From: a virus
DNA: 64,000 nucleotides
Direction: 5' to 3' (one strand)
IMG/VR virus record: IMGVR_UViG_3300022699_000302
Coordinates: 62,001-126,000 of that record
Shown: positions 1 to 7,099 of the stretch, piece after piece
Position numbering within the stretch: position 1 is the first letter of the stretch
Layout: every line of letters starts with the position of its first letter
The notes under the pieces: model-generated
Database searches by the model: none
The model's input: the letters and a program-made list of their open reading frames with translations, nothing else
Told to the model about the DNA's origin: nothing
Position numbers and translations under genes: made by a program

Positions 1-19
1 GCTTCTTCGGTTTTGCCAT
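1..19 (-). CDS. 5' end of an unknown minus-strand gene (runs off the window)
   Basis: An ATG on the minus strand overlaps the TGA stop of the preceding gene by one base. The first residues read MAKPKK. Only six codons are in the window, so the product cannot be judged. The stop/start overlap is the usual junction in this operon. Confidence 0.45.
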
Positions 20-204
20 CACTCTTCCTTTTTGCAGTTGGTGATCTCAGCGTAGTAGGCCTCCAGTTGGCCGTTCTGCTTCTCCAGGGCATCGGGGCCC
101 ATGTTCTCGGCGATGATTTTAGCCGCTGTCTCGTTGTCGGCCTCGACCTCAACATCGCCGGCGTACACGGTGGTGACCGCGAAGCTGACTCGGTATTTCG
201 GCAT
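19..204 (-). CDS. Unknown small acidic phage protein (61 aa)
   Basis: Not a recognised family. The reading begins MPKYRVSFAV, then has an acidic helical stretch and a lysine/glutamate-rich end. The alternating hydrophobic start followed by GDVEVEADNE and AAKIIAE resembles small beta-alpha phage proteins. Its ATG overlaps the stop of the upstream gene (TAATG), so the two are probably translationally coupled. Confidence 0.6.
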   Translation of the reverse strand: MPKYRVSFAVTTVYAGDVEVEADNETAAKIIAENMGPDALEKQNGQLEAYYAEITNCKKEE

Positions 205-515
205 TATTCCTCCTCGTGAAGTTTCTTGGTTGCATCTAATAGCTCCTCAGGAGCTATATGGACGCCTTTCTCGCCGAGTTTGAAAACTGTCTCGTTCACC
301 AGTCGGGCCGCGTTGTCTATGATCCGATTCCTTTCCGTTTCGATGCCCAGCTCCAGCATCTCAATCAGGAACGCGGCCTTTTGCTGTCGTTGTTCGCGGC
401 TTCCATAAGAGCAGCAACGGGCGCACCCCATGCTGGAAGTGGGAACTACACAGGTGCAGTTCTCTCGACACGGGTTGCCGTAGGTACAGGGGCACGATCG
501 GTTAAGCTCCGCCAT
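204..515 (-). CDS. Unknown Cys-rich small protein (103 aa)
   Basis: The N-terminal 40 residues hold about nine cysteines (CPCTYGNPC, CTC, CARCC), a spacing that suggests a metal-binding knot. The rest is a charged helix ending in HEEE. It overlaps the genes on both sides by a few bases. No function can be assigned; zinc binding is an inference from the cysteines alone. Confidence 0.6.
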   Translation of the reverse strand: MAELNRSCPCTYGNPCRENCTCVVPTSSMGCARCCSYGSREQRQQKAAFLIEMLELGIETERNRIIDNAARLVNETVFKLGEKGVHIAPEELLDATKKLHEEE

Positions 516-684
516 AGGTTCTCCTCGCCATTTCGATCAAGATCTCGAGCTGGTCCTCTGTGACCTCCCGAACCGTCATGTCGGGGGTAGGCGCCACCAG
601 CCATGATTCAGACGGGAAGCGGTGGGCGAGGTCAGAGTCAGCGCCCATGGCGGCCTGCAGGAGCACACATCCCGGCCGCTTCAA
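502..684 (-). CDS. Unknown small protein, start uncertain (about 60 aa)
   Basis: The frame is open from a TTG (684) through to a stop inside the next gene. An in-frame ATG at residue 13 (MGADSDL) is the alternative start. Neither has a strong Shine-Dalgarno, though an AGGGAGGG run lies about 20 bases upstream of the TTG, at the end of the preceding gene. The C-terminal half is a likely amphipathic helix (TEDQLEILIEMARRTYGGA). Function unknown. Confidence 0.45.
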   Translation of the reverse strand: MKRPGCVLLQAAMGADSDLAHRFPSESWLVAPTPDMTVREVTEDQLEILIEMARRTYGGA

Positions 685-703
685 CGTAGTTCGTATGCAA
701 TCT

Positions 704-1105
704 TCATTGCCCTCCTTCTCTCAAGTATTTTCTGATCGGTTCCCAGAGCAAATCCTCTTCGTAGAGGATACCAGTAGAGTGTTTGAGACAAAATTTGAGG
801 CAGTCGAGCCAGTAGAGGGTCTGCAGGGCGCTGCAGCGCTCTGTCTCTGCCCGGATCGAGCCGATAGAGGCTCCTTTTTCCAAGTCTTTCAATGTGAATC
901 CGAGAGGGCTCCACGATGTAATTCTCAGCATCTTGTCGTTCAAGCGGGTATAAATCGTCTCGGTATCCTTCTTCATGAAGGGAAACCAGATATTGAGGTG
1001 ATAGCCCTTCCCTATATGACGTAGGTAGGCGGCAGCCTCGGTTATATCTGGCTCGTTGATGTCCCGGAGGATTTGCCATCCCCGGTAGTCTCGTAGGCCT
1101 TCCAT
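704..1105 (-). CDS. RGWQIL-family small phage protein (133 aa)
   Basis: Unknown function. The N-terminus carries RGWQILRDINEP, a motif shared with the products at 2017-2319, 4733-5140 and 5137-5544 and, more weakly, 6189-6533. After it comes a beta-rich stretch (LNIWFPF) and a helical C-terminal half. These look like paralogues copied within this region. A good RBS (AGGAGGA) precedes the ATG. Confidence 0.65.
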   Translation of the reverse strand: MEGLRDYRGWQILRDINEPDITEAAAYLRHIGKGYHLNIWFPFMKKDTETIYTRLNDKMLRITSWSPLGFTLKDLEKGASIGSIRAETERCSALQTLYWLDCLKFCLKHSTGILYEEDLLWEPIRKYLREGGQ

Positions 1106-1113
1106 GTGTCCTC

Positions 1114-1638
1114 CTATCGGGGTCTGGGTATTTGTTGGAATAGCTTTTCGATCTTCAGAAGAGCCTCTCGAGCTTGGTCGGCTCGATCTAGTGATGTCAC
1201 GGGCCGGCGGATGTTCTCGAGAGTCGTGATTGCGGTTTCCAGAATGTCGTAGATCTTCGCCATAACCTTTGGGTTGTGGGCTTCAATGAATAGCCCGTCT
1301 TCTTCCGCCATGACGACATAAGGCCCTTCGGTGTGAATTACATCAGTCCCGTAATCTTCAGGATCAAGCCGGATCTCGAAGTGTCCGACTCTGCGGTGGT
1401 ACCCCGGCATCTGGGTCACTACGCCTCCGCCATAACGCATCAACCAAGCTCCCGGGGACGCCGAGGAGACTCTCGCCCGCTGCAGGTCAATCCACTCGTG
1501 AAGAGTCACCTCTACTTTGTAATCGAGAGAGGCTTCAGCGGCGGCAGTACACTCGACGCACCAATGCCGTTCTCCATCCCAACCCCCGATAGTATGTCCT
1601 TCGATACCACAATCCGGTACTGGTTTCATTGAGTCCAT
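1114..1638 (-). CDS. Unknown protein with N-terminal Cys/His cluster (174 aa)
   Basis: Not recognised. Residues 9-31 hold CGIEGHTIGGW then HWCVEC, a possible zinc site. The middle is beta-rich and the C-terminal 50 residues look helical (IYDILETAITTLENI, REALLKIEKLF). It precedes the RGWQIL gene at 704-1105 with almost no gap, so the two are probably co-transcribed. Confidence 0.6.
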   Translation of the reverse strand: MDSMKPVPDCGIEGHTIGGWDGERHWCVECTAAAEASLDYKVEVTLHEWIDLQRARVSSASPGAWLMRYGGGVVTQMPGYHRRVGHFEIRLDPEDYGTDVIHTEGPYVVMAEEDGLFIEAHNPKVMAKIYDILETAITTLENIRRPVTSLDRADQAREALLKIEKLFQQIPRPR

Positions 1639-1763
1639 GGTTTATCTACTCCTTGGGATTGGTATCTCCTCTGGTTTCTTGTCTGAACTTGCCCTCCATC
1701 TCTCGGGTCACTAGGTCTTCTTCGTCGATGGAGCAGTGTCGTATGCACTTTTCATGGGGTCCT
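1639..1763 (-). other. Short gap with two tiny open frames
   Basis: One minus-strand frame reads CIRHCSIDEEDLVTREMEG and runs to a TAG at 1646-1648, but it has no ATG, GTG or TTG at its head. A second frame has an AGGA-type RBS and ATG at about 1756 but stops after 14 codons. Either could be a vestigial or frame-shifted small gene; I do not call one. Confidence 0.3.
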
Positions 1764-2006
1764 TTAGTTTAGTGAAGAGGAATCGAACGGATCGGCGTTG
1801 AAGTGCTCTACCTCGATTGGTGAAGCGGAATGCATCTCGACGATGTCGATGACGTCCTGATCACGAAACCCGTAATCGATCTTGAGCTTCTCGAAGCAAC
1901 CGCGTACCGTATCCCCCTCTTCTAGCCCTACGGTGAGCATGATCGGGCCAGTAGTTGACTTCTCGAAGTTGATGATCAGAACCCTCTTGAACGCGGAGTC
2001 GCTCAT
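1764..2006 (-). CDS. Unknown small protein (80 aa)
   Basis: The start MSDSAFKRVL is chosen because AAGGAGACACCG sits just upstream, and it follows the stop of the preceding gene. The predicted fold alternates strands and helices (VLIINFEK, IMLTVGLEEGDTV, CFEKLKIDYGF), reminiscent of a small beta-grasp domain, but this is only a guess. It ends with a Ser-rich tail. Confidence 0.6.
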   Translation of the reverse strand: MSDSAFKRVLIINFEKSTTGPIMLTVGLEEGDTVRGCFEKLKIDYGFRDQDVIDIVEMHSASPIEVEHFNADPFDSSSLN

Positions 2007-2016
2007 CGGTGTCTCC

Positions 2017-2319
2017 TTATCCAAAGTGCGCAACACGAACCAGCCATGCAGAAGCAGCCAACTCTCGTGCTCTCGAGCTGTCTGCATCGATCTCGTGGGC
2101 GACTAATACGACGCTTGTGCCGCTTTTGGTCCATGTTCCGTGTGAGTTGCGAATAGAACTCCCTGATCGCCACCATGTAGTCTCGCGTTCGCTCATACCC
2201 TCGAACCAGACTCGGACCGATCCAGTAGGGTGGACGAAGACCCGGAACGCCGGCATCTTCGGTTCTTTGATGTTTCGTAGTATCTGCCAACCCCGATTAT
2301 CGAGATTCAGGTTTGTCAT
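2017..2319 (-). CDS. RGWQIL-family small phage protein (100 aa)
   Basis: Begins MTNLNLDNRGWQILRNIKEP and continues with FRVFVHPTGSVRVWFEGMSE, matching the core of its paralogues at 4733-5140 and 5137-5544: the motif, then a VFRF/VFVH strand, then V-VW. The ATG at 2319 is chosen because GGAGAGGAAG precedes it; it lies inside the end of the upstream gene. Role unknown. Confidence 0.65.
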   Translation of the reverse strand: MTNLNLDNRGWQILRNIKEPKMPAFRVFVHPTGSVRVWFEGMSERETTWWRSGSSIRNSHGTWTKSGTSVVLVAHEIDADSSRARELAASAWLVRVAHFG

Positions 2320-2797
2320 TCTTCCTCTCCTTTTCGAAGGATTCACGACGGATCGACGGATATTTCCCTGTTTTATGGTACACCAGATCTTTGTAGGTCA
2401 GCGGTTTCAACGGCAGCGTGTCCTTGGCGTGTTGAAGGATCTCTTTATCCCAGTAGCCGTTTGAAACTTCTAAGGCACAGCAGCCGCCATGCATGTGCTC
2501 GTAGAGCTGACAGTAACGGCGGTAAAGAGTTAGGGACGGGAGCTTCCAAGTGCCGTCAGGATTTTTCATCTCCCTTAGGTCTTTGAATTGGCGAGCCATT
2601 TGACGGAGGTAGTCCCGTTCTTCGTTCTCGTCGTGAGCTTCTTCCCAGTACTCGTCGATCAGGAATTTATTGAGAGACTCTTGAGCCGCTGATTTCATGC
2701 CTAGTACGACCCTGATAAACCTTCGAGCTTCCGTTTCTTCGTATTCCTTCTTTTTCTGCCTGTTCCTCTTTATCTTTTTTAGGACGGTGAAAAGCAT
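2297..2797 (-). CDS. Unknown basic helical protein (166 aa)
   Basis: First gene after a GGCCTAAGA promoter box. The N-terminus is strongly basic (LKKIKRNRQKKKEYEETEARR), followed by charged helices and a Tyr/Cys-rich middle (YRRYCQLYEHMHGGCC). It could bind nucleic acid, but no known motif is visible. It overlaps the RGWQIL gene downstream by 23 bases. Confidence 0.6.
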   Translation of the reverse strand: MLFTVLKKIKRNRQKKKEYEETEARRFIRVVLGMKSAAQESLNKFLIDEYWEEAHDENEERDYLRQMARQFKDLREMKNPDGTWKLPSLTLYRRYCQLYEHMHGGCCALEVSNGYWDKEILQHAKDTLPLKPLTYKDLVYHKTGKYPSIRRESFEKERKNDKPESR

Positions 2798-2820
2798 GGC
2801 TACTCCTCGTTCAGTAAGGA

Positions 2821-2837
2821 TCTATAGTCTTAGGCCA
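2821..2837 (-). promoter_or_regulatory. GGCCTAAGA promoter box, with CTATAGA after it
   Basis: On the minus strand the box (2828-2836) is followed by CTATAGA and an AT-rich stretch, then GAGGAG and the ATG at 2797. A U-tailed hairpin ends the preceding transcript just upstream. This is one of the best matches to the shared motif. Confidence 0.65.
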
Positions 2838-2846
2838 CACCATAGG

Positions 2847-2874
2847 TAAAAGAAAAGGCCCCCGGAGAGGCCTT
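2847..2874 (-). terminator. Rho-independent terminator
   Basis: Minus-strand hairpin AAGGCC...GGCCTT followed by TTTTCTTTTA, directly after the 2905-3111 gene and before the next promoter box. Confidence 0.75.
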
Positions 2875-2880
2875 CACTCA

Positions 2881-2905
2881 GTTGGTTGCATCGGATGTGA
2901 TCAAC
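2881..2905. repeat. Dispersed palindromic element, copy 1
   Basis: Left arm GTTGGTTGCAT, centre CGG, right arm ATGTGATCAAC. It is the leftmost of eight related elements. The right arm is diverged. It lies between a stop codon and a terminator. Confidence 0.65.
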
Positions 2906-3111
2906 TACTCTTCTCCCTGAGGTTGCCACATAAACCCGCAAACAGGGCAGTGCTTGAGATTATCGAGATCCCCGTTGAATTGATTATCGCACTCCGGGCA
3001 GTCTCCGTTATCGAGGCGACGCTGACGCTCTTTATACCGGGCAATGGTCTTACGTCGGCTCTCAGCGTACTTAGCGTCGATGTCATGGAGTTTCCTGGAT
3101 AGATCACTCAT
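2905..3111 (-). CDS. Small zinc-ribbon protein (68 aa)
   Basis: A basic N-terminal helix (AESRRKTIARYKERQRR) is followed by CPEC, 13 residues, then CPVCGF, a textbook zinc ribbon. Its ATG overlaps the TGA of the preceding gene, and GGAGAGG precedes it. It is probably a nucleic-acid or protein-binding accessory factor; the partner is unknown. Confidence 0.7.
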   Translation of the reverse strand: MSDLSRKLHDIDAKYAESRRKTIARYKERQRRLDNGDCPECDNQFNGDLDNLKHCPVCGFMWQPQGEE

Positions 3112-3485
3112 CACCTCTCCTTATACTCTTGGTCAATCTTCTTGAGCGTTTTGCCGAGCTCGTCATTCTTGGCCCGCTGCTCTTCGAAGAAAGTGTCGAT
3201 ATCGTCGATCACTCCGGACAGTGAGGTATTCTCTTCGAAGGACATGTCCATGATGCGGTTTAACAAGGCTGTAGCGGCATCGCGTTGCTCACACGCCCGA
3301 TCGGCAACAGCGTCACGGCGGGCGTACATGCGCTTGTACTCTTTGAGTTCCTTGAGAGTATCGAGCTCCCGCTTGGCGGCGTCAAGCGCACATTGGGCCC
3401 GTGTTTCCGACTTGATCACTTGCAGATCTTTCCTGAGGCTTTCGATCTCGGCCAGAGCCTCTTCTAGTGTGGTGGGGTCATCCAT
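3111..3485 (-). CDS. Unknown coiled-coil protein (124 aa)
   Basis: Nearly all predicted helix with heptad-like Leu/Ile spacing (LEEALAEIESLRKDLQVIK, LDTLKELKEYKRMY, LGKTLKKIDQEYKER). It probably forms a coiled coil. It is coupled to the zinc-ribbon gene downstream and overlaps the gene upstream. Confidence 0.6.
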   Translation of the reverse strand: MDDPTTLEEALAEIESLRKDLQVIKSETRAQCALDAAKRELDTLKELKEYKRMYARRDAVADRACEQRDAATALLNRIMDMSFEENTSLSGVIDDIDTFFEEQRAKNDELGKTLKKIDQEYKER

Positions 3486-3799
3486 CTTTTTTCCTCTCTC
3501 TCTCCGCTCCGCCTCTTACGGAGGTTCGGTGTATCGTATCCTTCGAACTCCTCTTTCCGCTTTACCGCATAGAGACCCATGCGGTAGCCGTAAACAAAAG
3601 AGGATGCTTGGCTGAAGCTGTGGTAGGGCCCGCCGGTGCTCTCGTGGTCATCCTTTTCGTGAATCGCGGGGAAAATGATCGTGTATTTCCCGTTGGCCTG
3701 CTGCATCTTACCGCCGAGCTTTTCGATCTCGTCCTTGAGCTGGTTGGCCTTTGAGGCAACCGCCATTACATCCCGCAGTGAGTCGGGGTCAATCGTCAT
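3464..3799 (-). CDS. Unknown small protein (111 aa)
   Basis: The start MTIDPDSL is preferred because GGGAGG lies seven bases upstream and the ATG overlaps the upstream TGA (ATGA). A helix (SKANQLKDEIEKLGGKMQQ) is followed by strand NGKYTIIFPAI and a basic C-terminus rich in Arg/Lys/Glu. No family recognised. Confidence 0.6.
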   Translation of the reverse strand: MTIDPDSLRDVMAVASKANQLKDEIEKLGGKMQQANGKYTIIFPAIHEKDDHESTGGPYHSFSQASSFVYGYRMGLYAVKRKEEFEGYDTPNLRKRRSGEREEKRWMTPPH

Positions 3800-4323
3800 G
3801 TCCATACCTCCCAGGTAACTTCGTCTTTGATTTCACACCGCTTGTCGAGACCGCCGTTCCAGACACTACCCCTACCGTACCGGATATAGAGCGTGGGAAC
3901 CCATACTCCTGGTACAAGCTTTTCCCAGGCATCGATGTGTTCTTGTGCCGGGACCCCGAAGATTCGAGGCTTTTTGTGTTGATTGAACAGCGGCGGGCAT
4001 TCGGTCTGCAGCCAATCGATCGAACACCATGCCAGGGAGAACTCTCCCTCAACAGCGGAGCACTCTATGCCTTTGTGACCCCACCTGCGCCCAAGACGGA
4101 AGTAGTGTCCTCTGATGACCCTTTCTTCGTAGTCGGGTTGGTACATCGAAACGTAGATGTCAGCGTTATAGGTGTAGATTCGTTTGGGTTGCTCACACCA
4201 GATTTCGGCTTCCCGGAGGAACACAGCAGTGGCTTCTTCAATCTTGATCTGCGGAAGGTTCTCGTTGATCCAACACTGACCGTCACCGATTCGGGCGAGG
4301 GTCAGGTGTCCGTCAGCTCCCAT
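3796..4323 (-). CDS. Unknown Trp/Tyr-rich protein (175 aa)
   Basis: The start MGADGHLTLARIGD is set by AAGGAGGAAGATA just upstream; the longer frame upstream is the shadow of the previous gene. The opening DGHLTLARI and the many aromatic residues recall phage proteins that open with GADGHI, but no function follows. It overlaps its neighbours at both ends. Confidence 0.6.
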   Translation of the reverse strand: MGADGHLTLARIGDGQCWINENLPQIKIEEATAVFLREAEIWCEQPKRIYTYNADIYVSMYQPDYEERVIRGHYFRLGRRWGHKGIECSAVEGEFSLAWCSIDWLQTECPPLFNQHKKPRIFGVPAQEHIDAWEKLVPGVWVPTLYIRYGRGSVWNGGLDKRCEIKDEVTWEVWT

Positions 4324-4660
4324 TATCTTCCTCCTTTGCGTGTTTGAGGTGGTTTTCGATGGTGGTGGCCAGCCCCTCACCGTTTTGGCGGAGAAGCTGC
4401 GCGGCCTGTTCCAGCAACTTCTGGGAGTACTCGCGGTCTTCACACCACGAACACTGGTGTTTGCCCGGTCGGACGACCTGCAGAGGCGCCCCGCACCCAT
4501 CACACCACGCCGGTCCATGGCCGTCGTCGCTCTGTTCGATGCGGGCGAGTTGGTCGTGGACCTCGTCGTATCGAACCCACTCGCCATTCTCGTCGGGGAC
4601 AATAGCGGAAACGGTGCTTCCCGTGCAGTTTTCTCGGATCGTTACTGTGTATCGTTTCAT
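4313..4660 (-). CDS. Zinc-ribbon phage protein (115 aa)
   Basis: The start MKRYTVTIRE has GAGGAGGAGTAGG upstream. Beta-strands at the N-terminus are followed by CDGCGAPL, 13 residues, then CSWCED, a zinc ribbon, and a C-terminal helix (LLEQAAQLLRQ). Likely nucleic-acid or protein binding. Confidence 0.65.
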   Translation of the reverse strand: MKRYTVTIRENCTGSTVSAIVPDENGEWVRYDEVHDQLARIEQSDDGHGPAWCDGCGAPLQVVRPGKHQCSWCEDREYSQKLLEQAAQLLRQNGEGLATTIENHLKHAKEEDNGS

Positions 4661-4677
4661 CCTACTCCTCCTCGTTT

Positions 4678-4700
4678 TTGGTTTCGTCGGATGCAGCCAA
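4678..4700. repeat. Dispersed palindromic element, copy 2
   Basis: Arms TTGGTTTCGT and ATGCAGCCAA around CGG, in the gap between two minus-strand genes. The left arm is diverged at two positions, and the hairpin would contain wobble pairs. Confidence 0.6.
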
Positions 4701-4732
4701 GATCTCGAGCCTGAATTGGTCATGGGTTCTCC

Positions 4733-5140
4733 CTATAAATTCGGACTTGCCGCTGCGCAGATTTCGTATAGCTTCGCGCTGAATACGCGAGAGTTGACGC
4801 GAGAGTTGACCTGATCGGTTAGGACTGCGGTAACGAATTTTTTGATGTAAGGAAGACTTGCTGAGCGATTGAGTTCGACTCCTGTGCCGTTCTTTACTCG
4901 CTCCTGTACCGACTCGAAAGTCATACCCGATTCGATATCACTGTCTAACTTGCCCTTGCTAAAGAAGAATGTGCGGCCATGCAGGGTGTTCGCGGACTCG
5001 ACCCATATGTTGACATCTCCATCGGCAAACGATCCTGGACCAAACCTGAAAACGCGGAACAGCTGAAGCGGGTTTATATGGATATCGTTGAGTATCTGCC
5101 AACCTCGTTGGTCAAGGTTTAGAAGGGATGGCGTTGTCAT
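4733..5140 (-). CDS. RGWQIL-family small phage protein (135 aa)
   Basis: Reads NLDQRGWQILNDI, then FRVFRFGPG, DVNIWVESAN and TFFFSKGK, in the same order as the neighbouring paralogue at 5137-5544. Near the C-terminus QVNSRVNSRV is a short internal duplication (two tandem VNSR). A strong RBS (AAGGAGTTGTC) precedes the ATG. Function unknown. Confidence 0.7.
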   Translation of the reverse strand: MTTPSLLNLDQRGWQILNDIHINPLQLFRVFRFGPGSFADGDVNIWVESANTLHGRTFFFSKGKLDSDIESGMTFESVQERVKNGTGVELNRSASLPYIKKFVTAVLTDQVNSRVNSRVFSAKLYEICAAASPNL

Positions 5141-5544
5141 GACAACTCCTTTTTTGGGGGATATGCCCGGATAAGATCGTTGATTGCGTCTGCATGAGCC
5201 TCGGATCGCTTCGACAGGGACAGCTGTTCCTCTATGTGATTTGAAAGCGCTTGAAGATAAAGGCGGATCTCAGTCTCGTCGGTCAGCTCTTCGGCCTCCT
5301 GTCTAGCTAAGTAGTCCTCCATATCGTGAAGAGTGCATCCCAGGCCACCAAAGCAGCCCCTCTTCCCGAGGTTGAAAAAGAAGGTGGCTTGGCGGAGACC
5401 CAGGGGAGCTATCCAGACGTTGACATCGCCGTTGCCGACATCTTCGGTGAACCGAAAAACCCGACACTGAAGGTCGGGCTCTCTGATATCTCGTAATATT
5501 TGCCAGCCTCGGTGATCATGCCCCGGCAGTTTCTTCACAGCCAT
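5137..5544 (-). CDS. RGWQIL-family small phage protein (135 aa)
   Basis: Begins MAVKKLPGHDHRGWQILRDI, then CRVFRFTED, DVNVWIAPLG and TFFFNLGKRG. It is the closest relative of the adjacent 4733-5140 product, so a tandem duplication is likely. The ATG at 5544 has GAGAAGGAG upstream and overlaps the preceding TAA. Confidence 0.7.
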   Translation of the reverse strand: MAVKKLPGHDHRGWQILRDIREPDLQCRVFRFTEDVGNGDVNVWIAPLGLRQATFFFNLGKRGCFGGLGCTLHDMEDYLARQEAEELTDETEIRLYLQALSNHIEEQLSLSKRSEAHADAINDLIRAYPPKKELS

Positions 5545-5777
5545 TACTCCTTCTCCTCTTCTTTTGCTTCGAGGATAGATCCTGTAAAACGAATGCCGTC
5601 CCACCCGAGATCCGAATCGATTTCGCCTCCGGTGTGCCGGTTGAATTTCCAGTCACCGCAGATGATGAGAATGTTGGTTACAGAGGTAACCTTGAGTTCT
5701 ACAGGTACACCGCCGTGTTTCCCACCTATCCATCGGGTGACGGCATCTCCTGGTCTGAGTTCTTTCAGTTCTTTCAC
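5544..5777 (-). CDS. Unknown small beta protein (77 aa)
   Basis: Reads LRPGDAVTRWIGG, VPVELKVTSV, IICGDWKFNRHTGGEID. The RPGD start and short strands suggest a small SH3-like or OB-like barrel, as in several phage proteins of unknown role. This is a structural guess. It ends with a charged tail. Confidence 0.6.
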   Translation of the reverse strand: MKELKELRPGDAVTRWIGGKHGGVPVELKVTSVTNILIICGDWKFNRHTGGEIDSDLGWDGIRFTGSILEAKEEEKE

Positions 5778-5786
5778 TGCGCCTCC

Positions 5787-6110
5787 TTACCCTCCTTTAT
5801 CGATGTACTTATTTGTTTCGACGGCATGATTAGCCAGTTCGGTTAAGATATGATCGGGGAGCTCTTCATCAGGCTCTTCGTTGTAGATCAGATCTACGAA
5901 GAGATCGACGGTGTCGATATAGTCGTAGGTGCTGTCTTCGTGGTGAGACAAAACCCCGTCGAGAGCAAGACCGGCATCCCGGCACAGCCCCCAGAGTCCA
6001 GGGAAGCCGCCGAGTAACGGACCATAGTCGTCGTAGAACTTTTGGTATCGTGAATCCTGGTGGAATACTGCTGAAACAGCAGCTACCACAGTCCAGCTAT
6101 CATCGCTCAT
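5787..6110 (-). CDS. Unknown acidic protein (107 aa)
   Basis: Helical and acidic (VDLFVDLIYNEEPDEELPDHILTELANH written in pieces along the C-terminal half). The N-terminus is SWTVVAAVSAVFHQD. No family recognised. Between the promoter box and this gene lies a U-tailed hairpin, so expression may be attenuated. Confidence 0.6.
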   Translation of the reverse strand: MSDDSWTVVAAVSAVFHQDSRYQKFYDDYGPLLGGFPGLWGLCRDAGLALDGVLSHHEDSTYDYIDTVDLFVDLIYNEEPDEELPDHILTELANHAVETNKYIDKGG

Positions 6111-6130
6111 GAATTCTCCTATCCGCGTAT

Positions 6131-6151
6131 AAAAAAGAGGGCCGAAGCCTC
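6131..6151 (-). terminator. Hairpin with U-tract between promoter box and gene
   Basis: On the minus strand a GAGGC-TTCG-GCC(C)TC hairpin is followed by TTTTTT. It lies downstream of the promoter box at 6174-6182 and upstream of the 5787-6110 gene, the layout of an attenuator. Confidence 0.65.
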
Positions 6152-6164
6152 GTACGGGAAAACC

Positions 6165-6183
6165 TCTCTATTGTCTTAGGCCG
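6165..6183 (-). promoter_or_regulatory. GGCCTAAGA promoter box, with CAATAGAG after it
   Basis: The box lies at 6174-6182, just after the stop of the 6189-6533 gene. The downstream part CAATAGAG matches the shared N-ATAGA extension. Confidence 0.6.
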
Positions 6184-6188
6184 CATCC

Positions 6189-6533
6189 CTACGAATCTTC
6201 CGTAGTCTTGCTAAACCGCTGAAAGTCAGCAGATGCCTGAACTTTCTTGATGATACGCCGGATCTTGGACTTATCGGTTACCGGGTCCAATTCGGTGTAT
6301 CCGCCGACCGACGTCATTTCTTCCATGTTGATCCCGCACTTTCTAAACCCCTTGCGGACATAGTTCTTTCCCCGGTATTGGTGGTAGGTACTAGCGTTCT
6401 CTGACATGCCTTTGTGCCATACCAATAGGGCTTGATCACTCCGGAAGACCCGCCAGTTTCTCAGATCGGATAGAGTGTCGGTCTGAGTGAGGTACTTCCA
6501 GTTTCGTTCGTCGTGACCGATCCATCGCTCCAT
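6189..6533 (-). CDS. Diverged RGWQIL-family protein (114 aa)
   Basis: Begins MERWIGHDERNWKYLTQ, where the family motif has changed to RNWKYL, then WRVFRSDQALLVWHKGMSEN, which lines up with VFRF and V-VW-GMSE of the paralogues, especially 2017-2319. It follows a perfect 26-base palindromic terminator and has its own RBS (AGGAGACC). Role unknown. Confidence 0.6.
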   Translation of the reverse strand: MERWIGHDERNWKYLTQTDTLSDLRNWRVFRSDQALLVWHKGMSENASTYHQYRGKNYVRKGFRKCGINMEEMTSVGGYTELDPVTDKSKIRRIIKKVQASADFQRFSKTTEDS

Positions 6534-6545
6534 AGTGGTCTCCTA

Positions 6546-6576
6546 TAAAAAAGAGGTTCCCCCGGGGGAACCTCTT
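6546..6576 (-). terminator. Strong rho-independent terminator
   Basis: Perfect inverted repeat with arms AAGAGGTTCCCCC and its complement, followed on the minus strand by TTTTTTATA. It closes the 6583-6954 gene. Confidence 0.85.
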
Positions 6577-6582
6577 CAGGAC

Positions 6583-6954
6583 TCAGTCCTTTTTCTCTTT
6601 CTTCTTTTCTTCCTTTGCGGCCTTCAGCGTGGCGAGCCGCTCCTCCCGCTTTGCCCTGAGCGTTGAGGAGTCTTCGAACGGCTCACTGGGGAGGAGCATG
6701 ATCTCATTGACTTCGACGGCCCGACCGATGTGGCCGTTGGTCTGAACGGCTCGGATCAGGTAGTGGAGTTGCACCCCGCCGATGCAACGTTGCATCTTCT
6801 GCTCCAGCACGACGAACCTTGCTTGAGCGTCGGAGCTGAACGGAAGATCGTCCTGCTCCTCTGGTGTGCCGACCGCCCGGACGATGTCTCCAATCTCGTA
6901 TTTGAAGACATTATCCATCATTTCCATGCACGTCTTGACTGCTTCCGGTGTCAT
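6583..6954 (-). CDS. Unknown protein with Lys/Glu-rich tail (123 aa)
   Basis: The start MTPEAVKTCM is chosen because GAAAGGAATAC lies directly upstream and the longer frame would run through the leader hairpin and promoter box. Strand-rich centre (YEIGDIVRAVG, RFVVLEQKMQ) and a tail of alternating Lys and Glu (KAAKEEKKKEKKD). Function unknown. Confidence 0.65.
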   Translation of the reverse strand: MTPEAVKTCMEMMDNVFKYEIGDIVRAVGTPEEQDDLPFSSDAQARFVVLEQKMQRCIGGVQLHYLIRAVQTNGHIGRAVEVNEIMLLPSEPFEDSSTLRAKREERLATLKAAKEEKKKEKKD

Positions 6955-6977
6955 GTATTCCTTTCGCTTGCTATGCA

Positions 6978-7010
6978 AATAAAGAGGGCCTCCACAACGG
7001 AAGCCCCTGA
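6978..7010 (-). terminator. Leader hairpin with U-rich tail (possible attenuator)
   Basis: Minus-strand stem GGGCTTCC...GGAGGCCC with one wobble pair, followed by TCTTTATTT. It lies between the promoter box at 7038-7046 and the ATG at 6954. Confidence 0.65.
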
Positions 7011-7034
7011 TCTCTAGACAAGAATTCGGTAGCA

Positions 7035-7047
7035 TCTTCTTAGGCCA
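7035..7047 (-). promoter_or_regulatory. GGCCTAAGA promoter box at the divergent junction
   Basis: The box at 7038-7046 is followed by AGATGC. It sits between the minus-strand block and the plus-strand tail operon. On the plus strand nearby TATACT (about 7073) could be a -10 element for the tail genes. Confidence 0.55.
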
Positions 7048-7099
7048 TATTTTTGGCATAGCTATACTGGTATCAGATGTCAGGCAGAAGGCCTACCAC

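Noticed and set aside
3796-4602. Longer gene starting at 4602 on the minus strand
   Set aside because: The first 93 codons are the out-of-frame shadow of the 4313-4660 gene; an RBS marks the start at 4323.
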